DNA from: JALHSW01 sp038321755
Lineage (GTDB): Bacteria; Actinomycetota; Acidimicrobiia; IMCC26256; PALSA-555
Direction of reading: 5' to 3'
Length of the DNA stretch: 64,000 bases
Assembly (NCBI GenBank): GCA_038321755.1
Contig: JBBQFJ010000001.1
Coordinates: 28,855 to 92,854 of the forward strand
Shown piece after piece: positions 48,846 through 56,786 of the stretch. Positions within the stretch are counted from its first letter, which is position 1. Every line of letters starts with the position of its first letter. The position numbers and the translations under genes were made by a program. The notes beneath the pieces were generated by a model. The model had not been told where the DNA came from. It saw nothing but the letters and a program-made list of their open reading frames with translations, and did not search any database.

Positions 48846-50435
48846 TCAGATCTCGAGGACGACGCCTTCGGTGGGGCCGAGGACGAGTGTGCCGTCGACG
48901 TGCTCACCGTCACGACCGCGGTTCGTGCAGATCCGCACGGTGCCGAGCACGTCGTCGAGCGTGACGGGCGCATCGCCGAAGTTGAGCACGACGAGGACGC
49001 CGTCGCCGCGACGCCAGGCCCACAGCTCGCCCGTTGTGTCGAGCACCTGGTAGTCGCCGTCGCGCAGGTCGACGAGCTCGCGCCGCAGCGCGACGAGGTC
49101 ACGGGTCAGGTGCAACGTCGAGTCGGGGTCAACCTTCTGGTCCGCAACATTGCACTCTTCGAACACGCCGAACGGGAGCCACGGCTCGACACCAGGATCG
49201 GTGAAGCCGGCTCCGGGACCGGGCGCCCACTGCATTGGAGTGCGCGCGGCATCGCGATTGAGGAACGGCTGCAGCCTGATCGTCACCGGATCGAGCAACC
49301 GATCGATCGGCACCTCGGTGTCGGGCATGCCGAGCTCGTCGCCGTAGTAGAGGAACGTGGCGCCCCGCAGGGTCAGCAGCATCATGAGCGTGACGCGCGA
49401 CTTGTCACGATCGCCGCGCGCCCAGCGAGTGGGGAACCGCGAGACGTCATGGTTGCTGCCCGCCCACACCGGAGGGCAGTTGGCGGGGATCGTCGCTTCC
49501 GTCTCGGCCACGAGTGCGCGCAGCGTGGGCACGTCGAAGGGTGTCGTGAGGAACGGGATGTTGAACGCCAGTCCCAGCTCGTCGCCGACGCCGTAGTACG
49601 GGATGAGCTGGTCGATGTGCTCGACGAACGTCTCACCGACGAGCAGCTTCGGTGGGTCGTACTCGTTCGCGATCGCACGCCACCGGCGGTGCACGTCGTG
49701 CACCTCGGGACGGTTCGACGTGTACGTCGCGGTCTGGCCGAGCAGCTGCTCCATCGCGGAGTCGTCGGGTGTCGCGGTTGGGTTGTCGCGCAGCTCGCGG
49801 TCCTTCACGATCATGTGGGCGACATCGATGCGGAACCCCGCGATTCCCCGGTCGAACCACGAGCGGAGGATGTCGTCGAACGCGGCGCGCACGTCGTCGC
49901 TCCACCAGTTCAGGTCGGCCTGGGAGTCCAGGAAGTTGTGCAGGAACATCTGCGGCGCAACACCGGTTTCTGGTGTCGGCTCGAGCTCCCACGCCGAGCC
50001 CGTGAACACGCTCACCCAGTTGTTCGGTGGGCCACCATCGGCAGCCCGATCCGCGAACACGAACCAGTCACGGTGCTCGGCGTCGCGCGACGTGCACGCG
50101 TCGACGAACCAGGAGTGCGCGTTGCTCGTGTGGTTCGGCACGAGGTCGAGCAGGACCTTGATCCCGAGTCGTGAGGCCTCCGCCAGGAGCGCGTCGAGGT
50201 CGTCCGAGGTCCCGAGATCGGGATGCACCCCGAGATAGTCGGCGACGTCGTAGCCCCAGTCCGCGTTCGGCGACGGGAACGTGGGCGAGATCCACAACAC
50301 GTCGATCCCGAGCCACTCGAGGTGATCGAGATGGGCGGTGATGCCGGGAAGGTCGCCGATGCCGTCGCCGTTCGAGTCCGCGAACGACCGCGGATAGATC
50401 TGATAGCCGACCGAGTCGTGCCACCACTGCGTCAT
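48846..50435 (-). CDS. GH13 alpha-glucosidase / oligo-1,6-glucosidase-like
   Basis: Hydrolyses alpha-glucosidic bonds in malto- or isomalto-oligosaccharides or sucrose-like substrates. The 529 residues show the GH13 conserved regions: VLLDLVPNHTS (region I), GFRIDVAHMI (nucleophile Asp, region II), LVGETF (acid/base Glu, region III) and AGSNHDVSR (region IV, His-Asp), then a C-terminal beta-domain. No signal peptide, so cytoplasmic. ATG 50435 has a TACGCT box (50447-50442, minus strand) 6 bases upstream. It is convergent with the PHP gene, with only 3 bases between stops. Glucose produced could feed ppgK nearby. Confidence 0.85.
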   Translation of the reverse strand: MTQWWHDSVGYQIYPRSFADSNGDGIGDLPGITAHLDHLEWLGIDVLWISPTFPSPNADWGYDVADYLGVHPDLGTSDDLDALLAEASRLGIKVLLDLVPNHTSNAHSWFVDACTSRDAEHRDWFVFADRAADGGPPNNWVSVFTGSAWELEPTPETGVAPQMFLHNFLDSQADLNWWSDDVRAAFDDILRSWFDRGIAGFRIDVAHMIVKDRELRDNPTATPDDSAMEQLLGQTATYTSNRPEVHDVHRRWRAIANEYDPPKLLVGETFVEHIDQLIPYYGVGDELGLAFNIPFLTTPFDVPTLRALVAETEATIPANCPPVWAGSNHDVSRFPTRWARGDRDKSRVTLMMLLTLRGATFLYYGDELGMPDTEVPIDRLLDPVTIRLQPFLNRDAARTPMQWAPGPGAGFTDPGVEPWLPFGVFEECNVADQKVDPDSTLHLTRDLVALRRELVDLRDGDYQVLDTTGELWAWRRGDGVLVVLNFGDAPVTLDDVLGTVRICTNRGRDGEHVDGTLVLGPTEGVVLEI

Positions 50436-50454
50436 GCGCGCAGCGTATGTGCAG

Positions 50455-50539
50455 CGGAGGGGGTGGGATTCGAACCCACGGAGGCTTGCACCTCAGCGGT
50501 TTTCAAGACCGCGCCATTCGGCCGCTCTGGCACCCCTCC
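50455..50539 (-). tRNA. tRNA-Ser (anticodon UGA)
   Basis: An 85-nt type II tRNA, minus strand. Acceptor stem GGAGGGG/CCCCTCC; anticodon stem GCGGT/ACCGC with loop CTTGAAA; T arm GTGGG TTCGAAT CCCAC; discriminator G; no encoded CCA. It begins 19 bases after the serS stop, and a TACGCT box (50554-50549, minus strand) lies 9 bases before its 5' end, so it can be transcribed separately. Confidence 0.95.
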
Positions 50540-50558
50540 CGAGGAGCAAGCGTACGCG

Positions 50559-51806
50559 TCAGCGCGGTTCGACCCGGTCGAACCCCGTGATCGCGCGCAG
50601 CACGTCGGGCACGACGAGCGCACCGTCCTCCTGGTAGTGCTCCCAGAGGAAGACGAGGGTGCGGCCGACGGCGCAGGCGGTGCCGTTGAGGGTGTGCACG
50701 TAGCTGCTGCCGTCCGCACCCTTGACGCGCGTGTCGAGGCGGCGGGCGGAGAAGTCGCGGTAGTTCGAGCACGACGTGAGCTCGCGGTATCGCCCCTCCG
50801 ACGGAAGCCACACCTCGAGGTCGTACTTCTTCGCGGCGGCAGCACCGAGATCGCCGGCCGCGATGTTCACGACGCGGTACGGCAGACCCAACCCGCCCAC
50901 GATCGACTCCTCGATCGCCAGGATCCGCTCGTGCTCGTCGTCCGACGCTTCTGGCTGCGCGTAGGTGAACATCTCGACCTTGTCGAACTGGTGCACGCGG
51001 AAGACGCCGGTCGTGTCCTTGCCGTGCGTGCCGGCCTCACGACGGAAACACGTCGAGATCCCGGCGTACCGGGCGGGGAGCGCGTCGCCGGTCAGTCGTT
51101 CGCCGCGGTGCAACGTCGAGAGCGGGACCTCGCTGGTTCCGACGAGGAACAGCTCGCCGTCGTCGACGTCGTACACCTGGCTGCGATCCGTCGGGAAGAA
51201 GCCGGCCTCCACCATCGCGTCCTCGCGCACGAGCACCGGCGGGATCACCGGGGTGAAGCCCTCGGTGACGAGTCGGCCGATCACCCACTGCACCAGCGCG
51301 AGCTCGAGGAGCACCGCCTCACGCATGAGCGACGCGAACCGCGACCCGCTCGACTCGGTCGCGTGGCGTGTCTCGACGAAGCCCAGCGACTCGGCAAGTG
51401 CCGCGTGGTCGAGAGGAGGTGCCGCAGTCGTGTCGCCCACGACCCGCAGCACTTCACCGTCGTCTTCGCCGCCATCCGGAACCGATGCGTCGGCCGGGTT
51501 CGGCACCTGGAGCGCCAGCTCACGAACCTGCGCATCGAGCGCCGCGAGATCGCGCTCCGCGGCCTGCAGCTCCTCCTTGCGCGTGCTCGCCTCGGCGAGC
51601 TTGGCCGGGCGCGCGTCCGGAGTGGCTGCACCGACCTCCTTCGACGCGGCCTTCTGCCGCGACCGGAGGGCATCGACCGCGGTCTGCTGCGCGCGTTGCC
51701 GGGCGTCGGCTTCGAGGACGGCGTCGACCAGGCCCGCGGGGACCCGCTTGCGCTCGATGGCCTCGCGGACGTCGGGCTCGTCGCGCAGGCGGCGCAGGTC
51801 GATCAT
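50559..51806 (-). CDS. serS: seryl-tRNA synthetase
   Basis: Charges tRNA-Ser with serine; class II synthetase, 415 residues. The N-terminal coiled-coil arm (about 25-100) is Ala/Arg/Lys/Glu-rich (RSRQKAASKEV, ERDLAALDAQVRELALQVPN). The catalytic core has motif 2 (FRREAGTHGKDTTGVFRVHQFDK in two parts), ELTSCSNYRDFSARRL, and motif 3 (HTLNGTACAVGRTL). ATG 51806 forms an ATGA overlap with the pheA stop. A tRNA-Ser(UGA) gene follows directly, so the enzyme and one of its substrates share a locus. Confidence 0.95.
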   Translation of the reverse strand: MIDLRRLRDEPDVREAIERKRVPAGLVDAVLEADARQRAQQTAVDALRSRQKAASKEVGAATPDARPAKLAEASTRKEELQAAERDLAALDAQVRELALQVPNPADASVPDGGEDDGEVLRVVGDTTAAPPLDHAALAESLGFVETRHATESSGSRFASLMREAVLLELALVQWVIGRLVTEGFTPVIPPVLVREDAMVEAGFFPTDRSQVYDVDDGELFLVGTSEVPLSTLHRGERLTGDALPARYAGISTCFRREAGTHGKDTTGVFRVHQFDKVEMFTYAQPEASDDEHERILAIEESIVGGLGLPYRVVNIAAGDLGAAAAKKYDLEVWLPSEGRYRELTSCSNYRDFSARRLDTRVKGADGSSYVHTLNGTACAVGRTLVFLWEHYQEDGALVVPDVLRAITGFDRVEPR

Positions 51807-52726
51807 TCGGGACGGACCTGCGCGCGCAGCCCCTCGACCCAGTCGCTCGCACCCTTCCACGCCTCCGTCGCGACGCGCCGTCGTTCGGGCGCGGCGGCGC
51901 CGGCCACCGGATAGGAGCCCAGGAACTTCACCTCGGCCTGGTGGGCCAGGAGATGGCGCAGGCAGTCGGCGACGATCTCGTCCTTGATGTGTCCCTCGAT
52001 GTCGATGAAGAAGCAGTACTGACCGAGCCCGCGCTTGGTCGGGCGGGACTCGAGCTTCGTCAGATCGATGCCGCGCGCCGCGAACTCCTGGAGGATCGCG
52101 AGCAGCGAACCGGGTCGGTTCTCACGCTGGAAGCAGACGATGGAGGTCTTGTCGTGTCCGGTCGGCGCGGGGATGCCACGGCCGACGACCACGAATCGCG
52201 TCTCGTTCTCGGGATGGTCTTCGATCTCCGACGCGAGCACCTCGAGGCCGAAGAGCTCGGCGCCGCGTGCCGTCCCGATCGACGCGCGCTCGTTCCCGGG
52301 CGCGTCCGCGACCTGCTGCGCGGCATCGCCCGTGGAGTTCGCGGCCACGAGCTCGACGTCGGGCAGCTCCGCCCCCAGCCACCCGCGCGACTGCGCGAGC
52401 GGGTTCGGGTGCGAGATGACGGTCCGCACCTCCTCGAGCGTCGTTCCCGGCTTCACGCACAGGTGCAGGGAGACCGGCAGGTCCACCTCGCGCTGGATCA
52501 GGAGGTCGGTGTCGAACGCGAGCGTGTCGATGGTGACGGTGATCGTTCCCTCGATCGAGTTCTCGATCGGCACGAGGCCGAGGTCGACCTCACCGCGTTC
52601 CACGGCACTGATCACCTGGGGGACCGTCCGCAGTGGGACCGGCTCGCCCGCGGCGAGGTCGGGCTGGGTGTGGAGCGCCTCGTCCGCGAACGTGCCGCGG
52701 GGCCCGAGGAAACCGACGCGGGTCAC
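51803..52726 (-). CDS. pheA: prephenate dehydratase
   Basis: Converts prephenate to phenylpyruvate for phenylalanine synthesis. The 307 residues contain the catalytic domain (VGFLGPRGTFADEAL at the N-terminus; PIENSIEG near residue 54; VAANSTGDAAQQVAD, then RASIGTARGAELFGLEVLA) and a C-terminal ACT domain (about 190-270: DKTSIVCFQRENRPGSLLAIL, ESRPTKRGLGQYCFFIDIEGH) for Phe feedback. No chorismate mutase domain. GTG 52726 is supported by a TACCAT box (52740-52735, minus strand) 8 bases upstream. Confidence 0.93.
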   Translation of the reverse strand: MTRVGFLGPRGTFADEALHTQPDLAAGEPVPLRTVPQVISAVERGEVDLGLVPIENSIEGTITVTIDTLAFDTDLLIQREVDLPVSLHLCVKPGTTLEEVRTVISHPNPLAQSRGWLGAELPDVELVAANSTGDAAQQVADAPGNERASIGTARGAELFGLEVLASEIEDHPENETRFVVVGRGIPAPTGHDKTSIVCFQRENRPGSLLAILQEFAARGIDLTKLESRPTKRGLGQYCFFIDIEGHIKDEIVADCLRHLLAHQAEVKFLGSYPVAGAAAPERRRVATEAWKGASDWVEGLRAQVRPE

Positions 52727-52804
52727 GACGATCGATGGTAGTGGGCAACCTCCCGACATCCGTGGGGCGTTTCGCCCGGCGCGTCGGGTTTCAGGAACAG
52801 GTGA

Positions 52805-53545
52805 TCACGAGCCTTGGCGGGCGGCGATCGCCGCGCCGACGATGCCGGCGTCGTTCAGGAGCTTCGCCGGCACGACCTCGGCCCGAGTCTTCAGGAGCGG
52901 CAGGAACTTCTCGGACTTCTTGCTGATCCCGCCACCGATCACGATGAGGTCGGGCCAGAGGAGCGCTTCGAGGTGCTCGAAGTACTCGTTGAGGCGCTTG
53001 GCCCACTGCTTCCACGAGAGCTGCTTGAACTCACGGACGAGCTCCGACGCGCGGCGCTCGGCGTCCTTGCCGCGGATCTGGAGATGCCCGAGCTCGGTGT
53101 TCGGGATCAGCGCGCCGTCGGAGAACACCGCGCTGCCGATGCCCGTCCCGAGCGTCACCACGACGACGGTGCCCGTGCGGTGCTGACCCGCACCGAACTC
53201 CATCTCGGCGATCCCCGCTGCGTCGGCGTCGTTGACGACCGTCGCCTGCGCGCCGGTCACCTTCGAGAACAGCGCGGCCGCGTCGGTCCCGATCCACGAC
53301 TTGTCGACGTTGGCTGCGGTCGCGATCACGCCTCGCTGCACGACGGCAGGAAAGGTCGCACCGATCGGACCGGTCCAGTCGAAGTGCTTGGCGATGTCGG
53401 CCACGACCTCGGCGACGGCATCGGGGGTCGCCGGCTTCGGGGTGAGGATCCGCTGGCGCGCGGTGATGAGCTGGCCGGCGCGCGTGTCGCACGGCGCGCC
53501 CTTGATGCCGGTCCCACCGATGTCGATCCCGAGAATGTTGGCCAT
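52805..53545 (-). CDS. ppgK: polyphosphate glucokinase (ROK family)
   Basis: Phosphorylates glucose with polyphosphate (or ATP), the usual actinobacterial glucose kinase. The 246 residues have the phosphate motif ILGIDIGGTGIKGAP, ATFPAVVQRGVI, the NDADAAGIAEMEFGAG block, VVVVTLGTGIGSAVFSDG and the ELGHLQIRGKDAERRASE segment characteristic of PPGK (no ROK zinc finger, as usual for this type). GGAAGGA lies 6-7 bases before the ATG. It is close to gnd and zwf, consistent with glucose-6-phosphate entering the pentose phosphate pathway. Confidence 0.92.
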   Translation of the reverse strand: MANILGIDIGGTGIKGAPCDTRAGQLITARQRILTPKPATPDAVAEVVADIAKHFDWTGPIGATFPAVVQRGVIATAANVDKSWIGTDAAALFSKVTGAQATVVNDADAAGIAEMEFGAGQHRTGTVVVVTLGTGIGSAVFSDGALIPNTELGHLQIRGKDAERRASELVREFKQLSWKQWAKRLNEYFEHLEALLWPDLIVIGGGISKKSEKFLPLLKTRAEVVPAKLLNDAGIVGAAIAARQGS

Positions 53546-53566
53546 GTCGTCATCCTTCCACCACCG

Positions 53567-54571
53567 TTACGGTGCCGCGACGGCGTCGCCTCCGTGCGAC
53601 AGGATCCCGGACGAGTCCACGAGGCCCCGGCGGGAGCGGAAGTCTCGCAGGGTGTAGCCGGTGACGACGGCCGGTGCGCCGGCCGCCCGGGCGGTTGCGG
53701 CACGTCGGAGCCCGAACATCGGTGCGAGCTCGCCGAAGTAGCCGCCGACCTCGATCACCGTGAGGAGCTCCTCGGCATCGTCGACGAGCTCGCGCACGAT
53801 CTCGACTTCTCCACCATCCACCTCGTACACGAGATCTCCGACATCGCCCTGCCGGAACAGGACCTGGCCCGCCGCGAGCTCCACGCGCTCGGGCGGCCGC
53901 GACTCGGCGCCGGCCGCCCGTGGGGTGAGCTCGACCACCCGGTCCGCGAGCGGGAGCAACCGCTCGTCGTGCGTGGCGATCACCACGATGCGTCCGGGCG
54001 CCGCGAGGTCGCGCAGCAGCCGGATGACCCCATCCACCTGCACGTAGTCGAGCGACGCCGTCGGCTCGTCGGCCACGATCAGCGGCGGATCGAGTGCCAG
54101 CGCTCGGGCGATGGCGACGCGTTGCTGCTGGCCCCCCGACATCATGCGCGGCTTGTGTCCCATCCGGTCCTCGAGCCCGACCATCGTCAACAGCTCCTCC
54201 GCCCGGGCGCGAGCGACGCTCCGGGACGTGCCCGCGTTGCGCAACGAGACGGAGACGTTTTCGCGCGCAGTGAGGCTGGGGATCAGGTTGAACGCCTGGA
54301 AGACGACGCCGACCGTGTGGCGGCGGTACTCGGTGAGCGCGTTGCCCTTCAGCGCGGTGACGTCGATGTCGCCGACCGTGATCGTTCCGGCCGTGGGGGT
54401 CAGCAGCGAAGCGAGCATCGAGAGGAGCGTCGACTTCCCGCAGCCACTCGCGCCGAGCAGCAGGACGAGCTCGCCAGTGCCGAGCTCGAGGTTGAAGCCG
54501 TCGAACGGGCGGACGACGTAGCCGCCACTCGAGTACTCCATCGTCAAGTCGCGGATCGAGATGTCGGGCAT
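53567..54571 (-). CDS. ABC transporter ATPase with C-terminal cyclic-nucleotide-binding domain
   Basis: A 334-residue fusion. Residues about 1-225 form a MacB/LolD-type ATPase (Walker A LLLGASGCGKST, signature MSGGQQQRVAIARAL, Walker B IVADEPTASLDYV, His switch in IATHDERLL). Residues about 232-320 form a cAMP-receptor-like domain: LAAGQVLFRQGDVGDLVYEV, GGEVEIV, and the phosphate-binding cassette FGELAPMFGLRRAATARA with the Gly-Glu and Arg that contact cyclic nucleotide phosphate in known family members. The start ATG 54571 overlaps the permease stop (ATGA). A ligand-gated exporter is the obvious hypothesis; a lone cNMP-like fold binding something else is also possible. Confidence 0.82.
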   Translation of the reverse strand: MPDISIRDLTMEYSSGGYVVRPFDGFNLELGTGELVLLLGASGCGKSTLLSMLASLLTPTAGTITVGDIDVTALKGNALTEYRRHTVGVVFQAFNLIPSLTARENVSVSLRNAGTSRSVARARAEELLTMVGLEDRMGHKPRMMSGGQQQRVAIARALALDPPLIVADEPTASLDYVQVDGVIRLLRDLAAPGRIVVIATHDERLLPLADRVVELTPRAAGAESRPPERVELAAGQVLFRQGDVGDLVYEVDGGEVEIVRELVDDAEELLTVIEVGGYFGELAPMFGLRRAATARAAGAPAVVTGYTLRDFRSRRGLVDSSGILSHGGDAVAAP

Positions 54572-55614
54572 CACGCGCCTCCGAACGCCGCGGCCGGATC
54601 GGTCTTCAGCGCACGTCGCACGCCGGTGAGGCTCGCGAGGACGCCGACGAGGATCGCGATGATCGCGAGCTGGATGATCGAGCTCGATCCGATCTCCGCC
54701 GGGAACGGCAGACCCAGGCTGAGCACCTTCGCGAGCGCGATGGCAAGGAGCGCGGCGACGAGTGCGAGGAGGATCGCCTGGATGAGCAGGCCGCCGACGA
54801 TGACCCGCGTCGGAGCACCGGTCGCCTTGAACACGGCGAAGTCGCGCACGCGCTCGAGTGCCGTCAGGTAGATGATCGAGCCGATGATCCCCGCTGCGAT
54901 GAACCACAGCATGATGCTCGTGAAGTCGATGGTCTGGACACCGTTCTTGATCGGCCGCTCCATGTCGGTGATGCCCTGCGCGTTCGTCCGAACCGCGAGC
55001 CGCGGCGGCACGTCCTGGAGACTGCCCCGGACCGCGATCGCCATCGCGAGAGGCTCGCCCAGGAACGTGAGCCGCTGCGCGTCTTCCACCGAGAGGTAGA
55101 CGGTCGGCGTCCCGAAGTTGAACTGGCCCCCGTCCGTCGACCCGACGACACGAAACGGCCGGCCGCCGATGCTGATCCGATCGCCCACCGAAGCATCGAC
55201 CGATGCTCCGACGACGACCTCGCCGCTCCTCTTGAGGGCGCGACCCTCGGAGACTTCAGGCTTGCCGAGACCGCCCGGGACGTACCCGATCAGGTTCGCG
55301 TCCTTGTCCGCGGCGTCGAGCACCGTCCGACTGACGACGACGGGATCAGCCCGCTCGACCCCCGGCTGGCCTCGCAATGCGTCGGCCACGTCGGAGGGGA
55401 TGAGCTTGGTCGTGGTGAACGGACCGGTCGCGCCCGAGGAGACGACCCACCGATCGGCGGCAAACGAGTCGACCACCCGGGCACCCTCGTTCTGCACCGC
55501 CTGCTTCACGCCGTCGAACATCAGCGCGATCCCGAAGACCAGCGCGGTGACCGCCACGGCGATGAGGAACCGACGAAGGCGGTACTGGAGATCCCGAAGA
55601 CTGATCAGCCACAT
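54571..55614 (-). CDS. ABC transporter permease, FtsX/MacB type
   Basis: Single FtsX-domain permease partner of the cNMP-domain ATPase. The 347 residues have one N-terminal helix (about 15-35), an extracytoplasmic domain (about 40-225) and three or four C-terminal helices (about 230-340) with YLTALERVRDFAVFKATGAP, the FtsX coupling-helix motif. The N-terminus MWLISLRDLQYRLRRFL is typical of DevC/MacB-like permeases. The promoter is probably in the 151-bp space shared with gnd. Substrate unknown. Confidence 0.83.
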   Translation of the reverse strand: MWLISLRDLQYRLRRFLIAVAVTALVFGIALMFDGVKQAVQNEGARVVDSFAADRWVVSSGATGPFTTTKLIPSDVADALRGQPGVERADPVVVSRTVLDAADKDANLIGYVPGGLGKPEVSEGRALKRSGEVVVGASVDASVGDRISIGGRPFRVVGSTDGGQFNFGTPTVYLSVEDAQRLTFLGEPLAMAIAVRGSLQDVPPRLAVRTNAQGITDMERPIKNGVQTIDFTSIMLWFIAAGIIGSIIYLTALERVRDFAVFKATGAPTRVIVGGLLIQAILLALVAALLAIALAKVLSLGLPFPAEIGSSSIIQLAIIAILVGVLASLTGVRRALKTDPAAAFGGA

Positions 55615-55765
55615 CGCCGCCGTCCGATCGTTGCTGTCGAAGTTGGGACCATACGGGAAATCCCGGCTCCGCTCCGGACTCTTGCCGTGGGACCATGGCT
55701 CGCCCCACCATGGGCAGTCACGTACACGGGCCAGGGCGGCCGCGTGTCAGCAGCGAGGGGTCGAG

Positions 55766-56779
55766 ATGCAGCTCGGAATGATCGGACTCGGTCGGATGGG
55801 GGCGAACCTCGTCCGACGGCTGATGCGCGACGGTCACGAGTGCGTCGCGTACGACGTGAGCGCAGACGCCGTGCAGGCACTCGAGCGCGAGGGCGCCGGC
55901 GGCGCGACCAAGATCGAGGACTTCGTCGCGAAGCTCGAGAAGCCTCGAGCCGTCTGGATCATGGTGCCGGCCGCAGTCGTCGACTCGACGCTCGCGCAGC
56001 TCGTCCCATTGCTCGACGAGGGCGACATCGTCATCGACGGCGGCAACTCCTACTACCACGACGACATCCGCCGGGCCGGCGAGCTGCAGAAGAGCGGCGT
56101 CCACTACGTCGACGTCGGGACGAGCGGCGGTGTGTTCGGCCTCGACCGCGGCTTCTGTCTCATGATCGGTGGCGAGGACGACGTCGTGTCGCGCCTCGAC
56201 CCGATCTTCGCAACCATCGCGCCGGGCGTCGACAGCGCAGAGCGCACGCCGGGCAAGACCGGCACGCCGAGTCAGGCCGAGCAGGGGTACCTGCACTGCG
56301 GTCCGAACGGCGCCGGCCACTTCGTGAAGATGGTGCACAACGGCATCGAGTACGGCCTCATGGCCGCGTACGCCGAGGGTCTCAACATCCTCCAGCACGC
56401 GAACGCCGGCGCGACGAAGCGCGACGTCGACGCCGAGACGACGCCGCTCCGCAACCCCGAGCTGTACCAGTACGACCTGAACATCCCGGATGTCGCCGAG
56501 GTGTGGCGTCGCGGCAGCGTCGTCGCTTCGTGGCTGCTCGACCTCGCGGCGCACGCCTTCAGCGAGTCGCCCCAGCTCGCCGACTTCGAGGGCCGCGTGT
56601 CGGACTCCGGCGAAGGGCGCTGGACGATCCTGGCGGCGGTCGACGAGGGAGTCCCCGCACCCGTGCTCTCCGCGGCACTCTTCGAGCGGTTCACCTCGCG
56701 AGGGGAAGCCGACTTCGCGGACCGGATCCTCTCCGCGATGCGCAAGGAGTTCGGTGGGCACGACGAGAAGAAGGCCTGA
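55766..56779 (+). CDS. gnd: 6-phosphogluconate dehydrogenase (decarboxylating), short form
   Basis: Oxidises 6-phosphogluconate to ribulose 5-phosphate and CO2 with NAD(P)+ reduction. The 337 residues, shorter than the 470-residue form, match the bacterial GndA-like short class: QLGMIGLGRMGANLVRRLM at the N-terminus, VIDGGNSYYHDD, the catalytic HYVDVGTSGGVFG loop, and CGPNGAGHFVKMVHNGIEYGLM with the catalytic lysine and the substrate His/Asn (about residue 190). ATG 55766 has GAGGGG 4-8 bases upstream. zwf follows after 7 bases. Confidence 0.92.
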   Translation: MQLGMIGLGRMGANLVRRLMRDGHECVAYDVSADAVQALEREGAGGATKIEDFVAKLEKPRAVWIMVPAAVVDSTLAQLVPLLDEGDIVIDGGNSYYHDDIRRAGELQKSGVHYVDVGTSGGVFGLDRGFCLMIGGEDDVVSRLDPIFATIAPGVDSAERTPGKTGTPSQAEQGYLHCGPNGAGHFVKMVHNGIEYGLMAAYAEGLNILQHANAGATKRDVDAETTPLRNPELYQYDLNIPDVAEVWRRGSVVASWLLDLAAHAFSESPQLADFEGRVSDSGEGRWTILAAVDEGVPAPVLSAALFERFTSRGEADFADRILSAMRKEFGGHDEKKA

Positions 56780-56786
56780 CGAGCTG

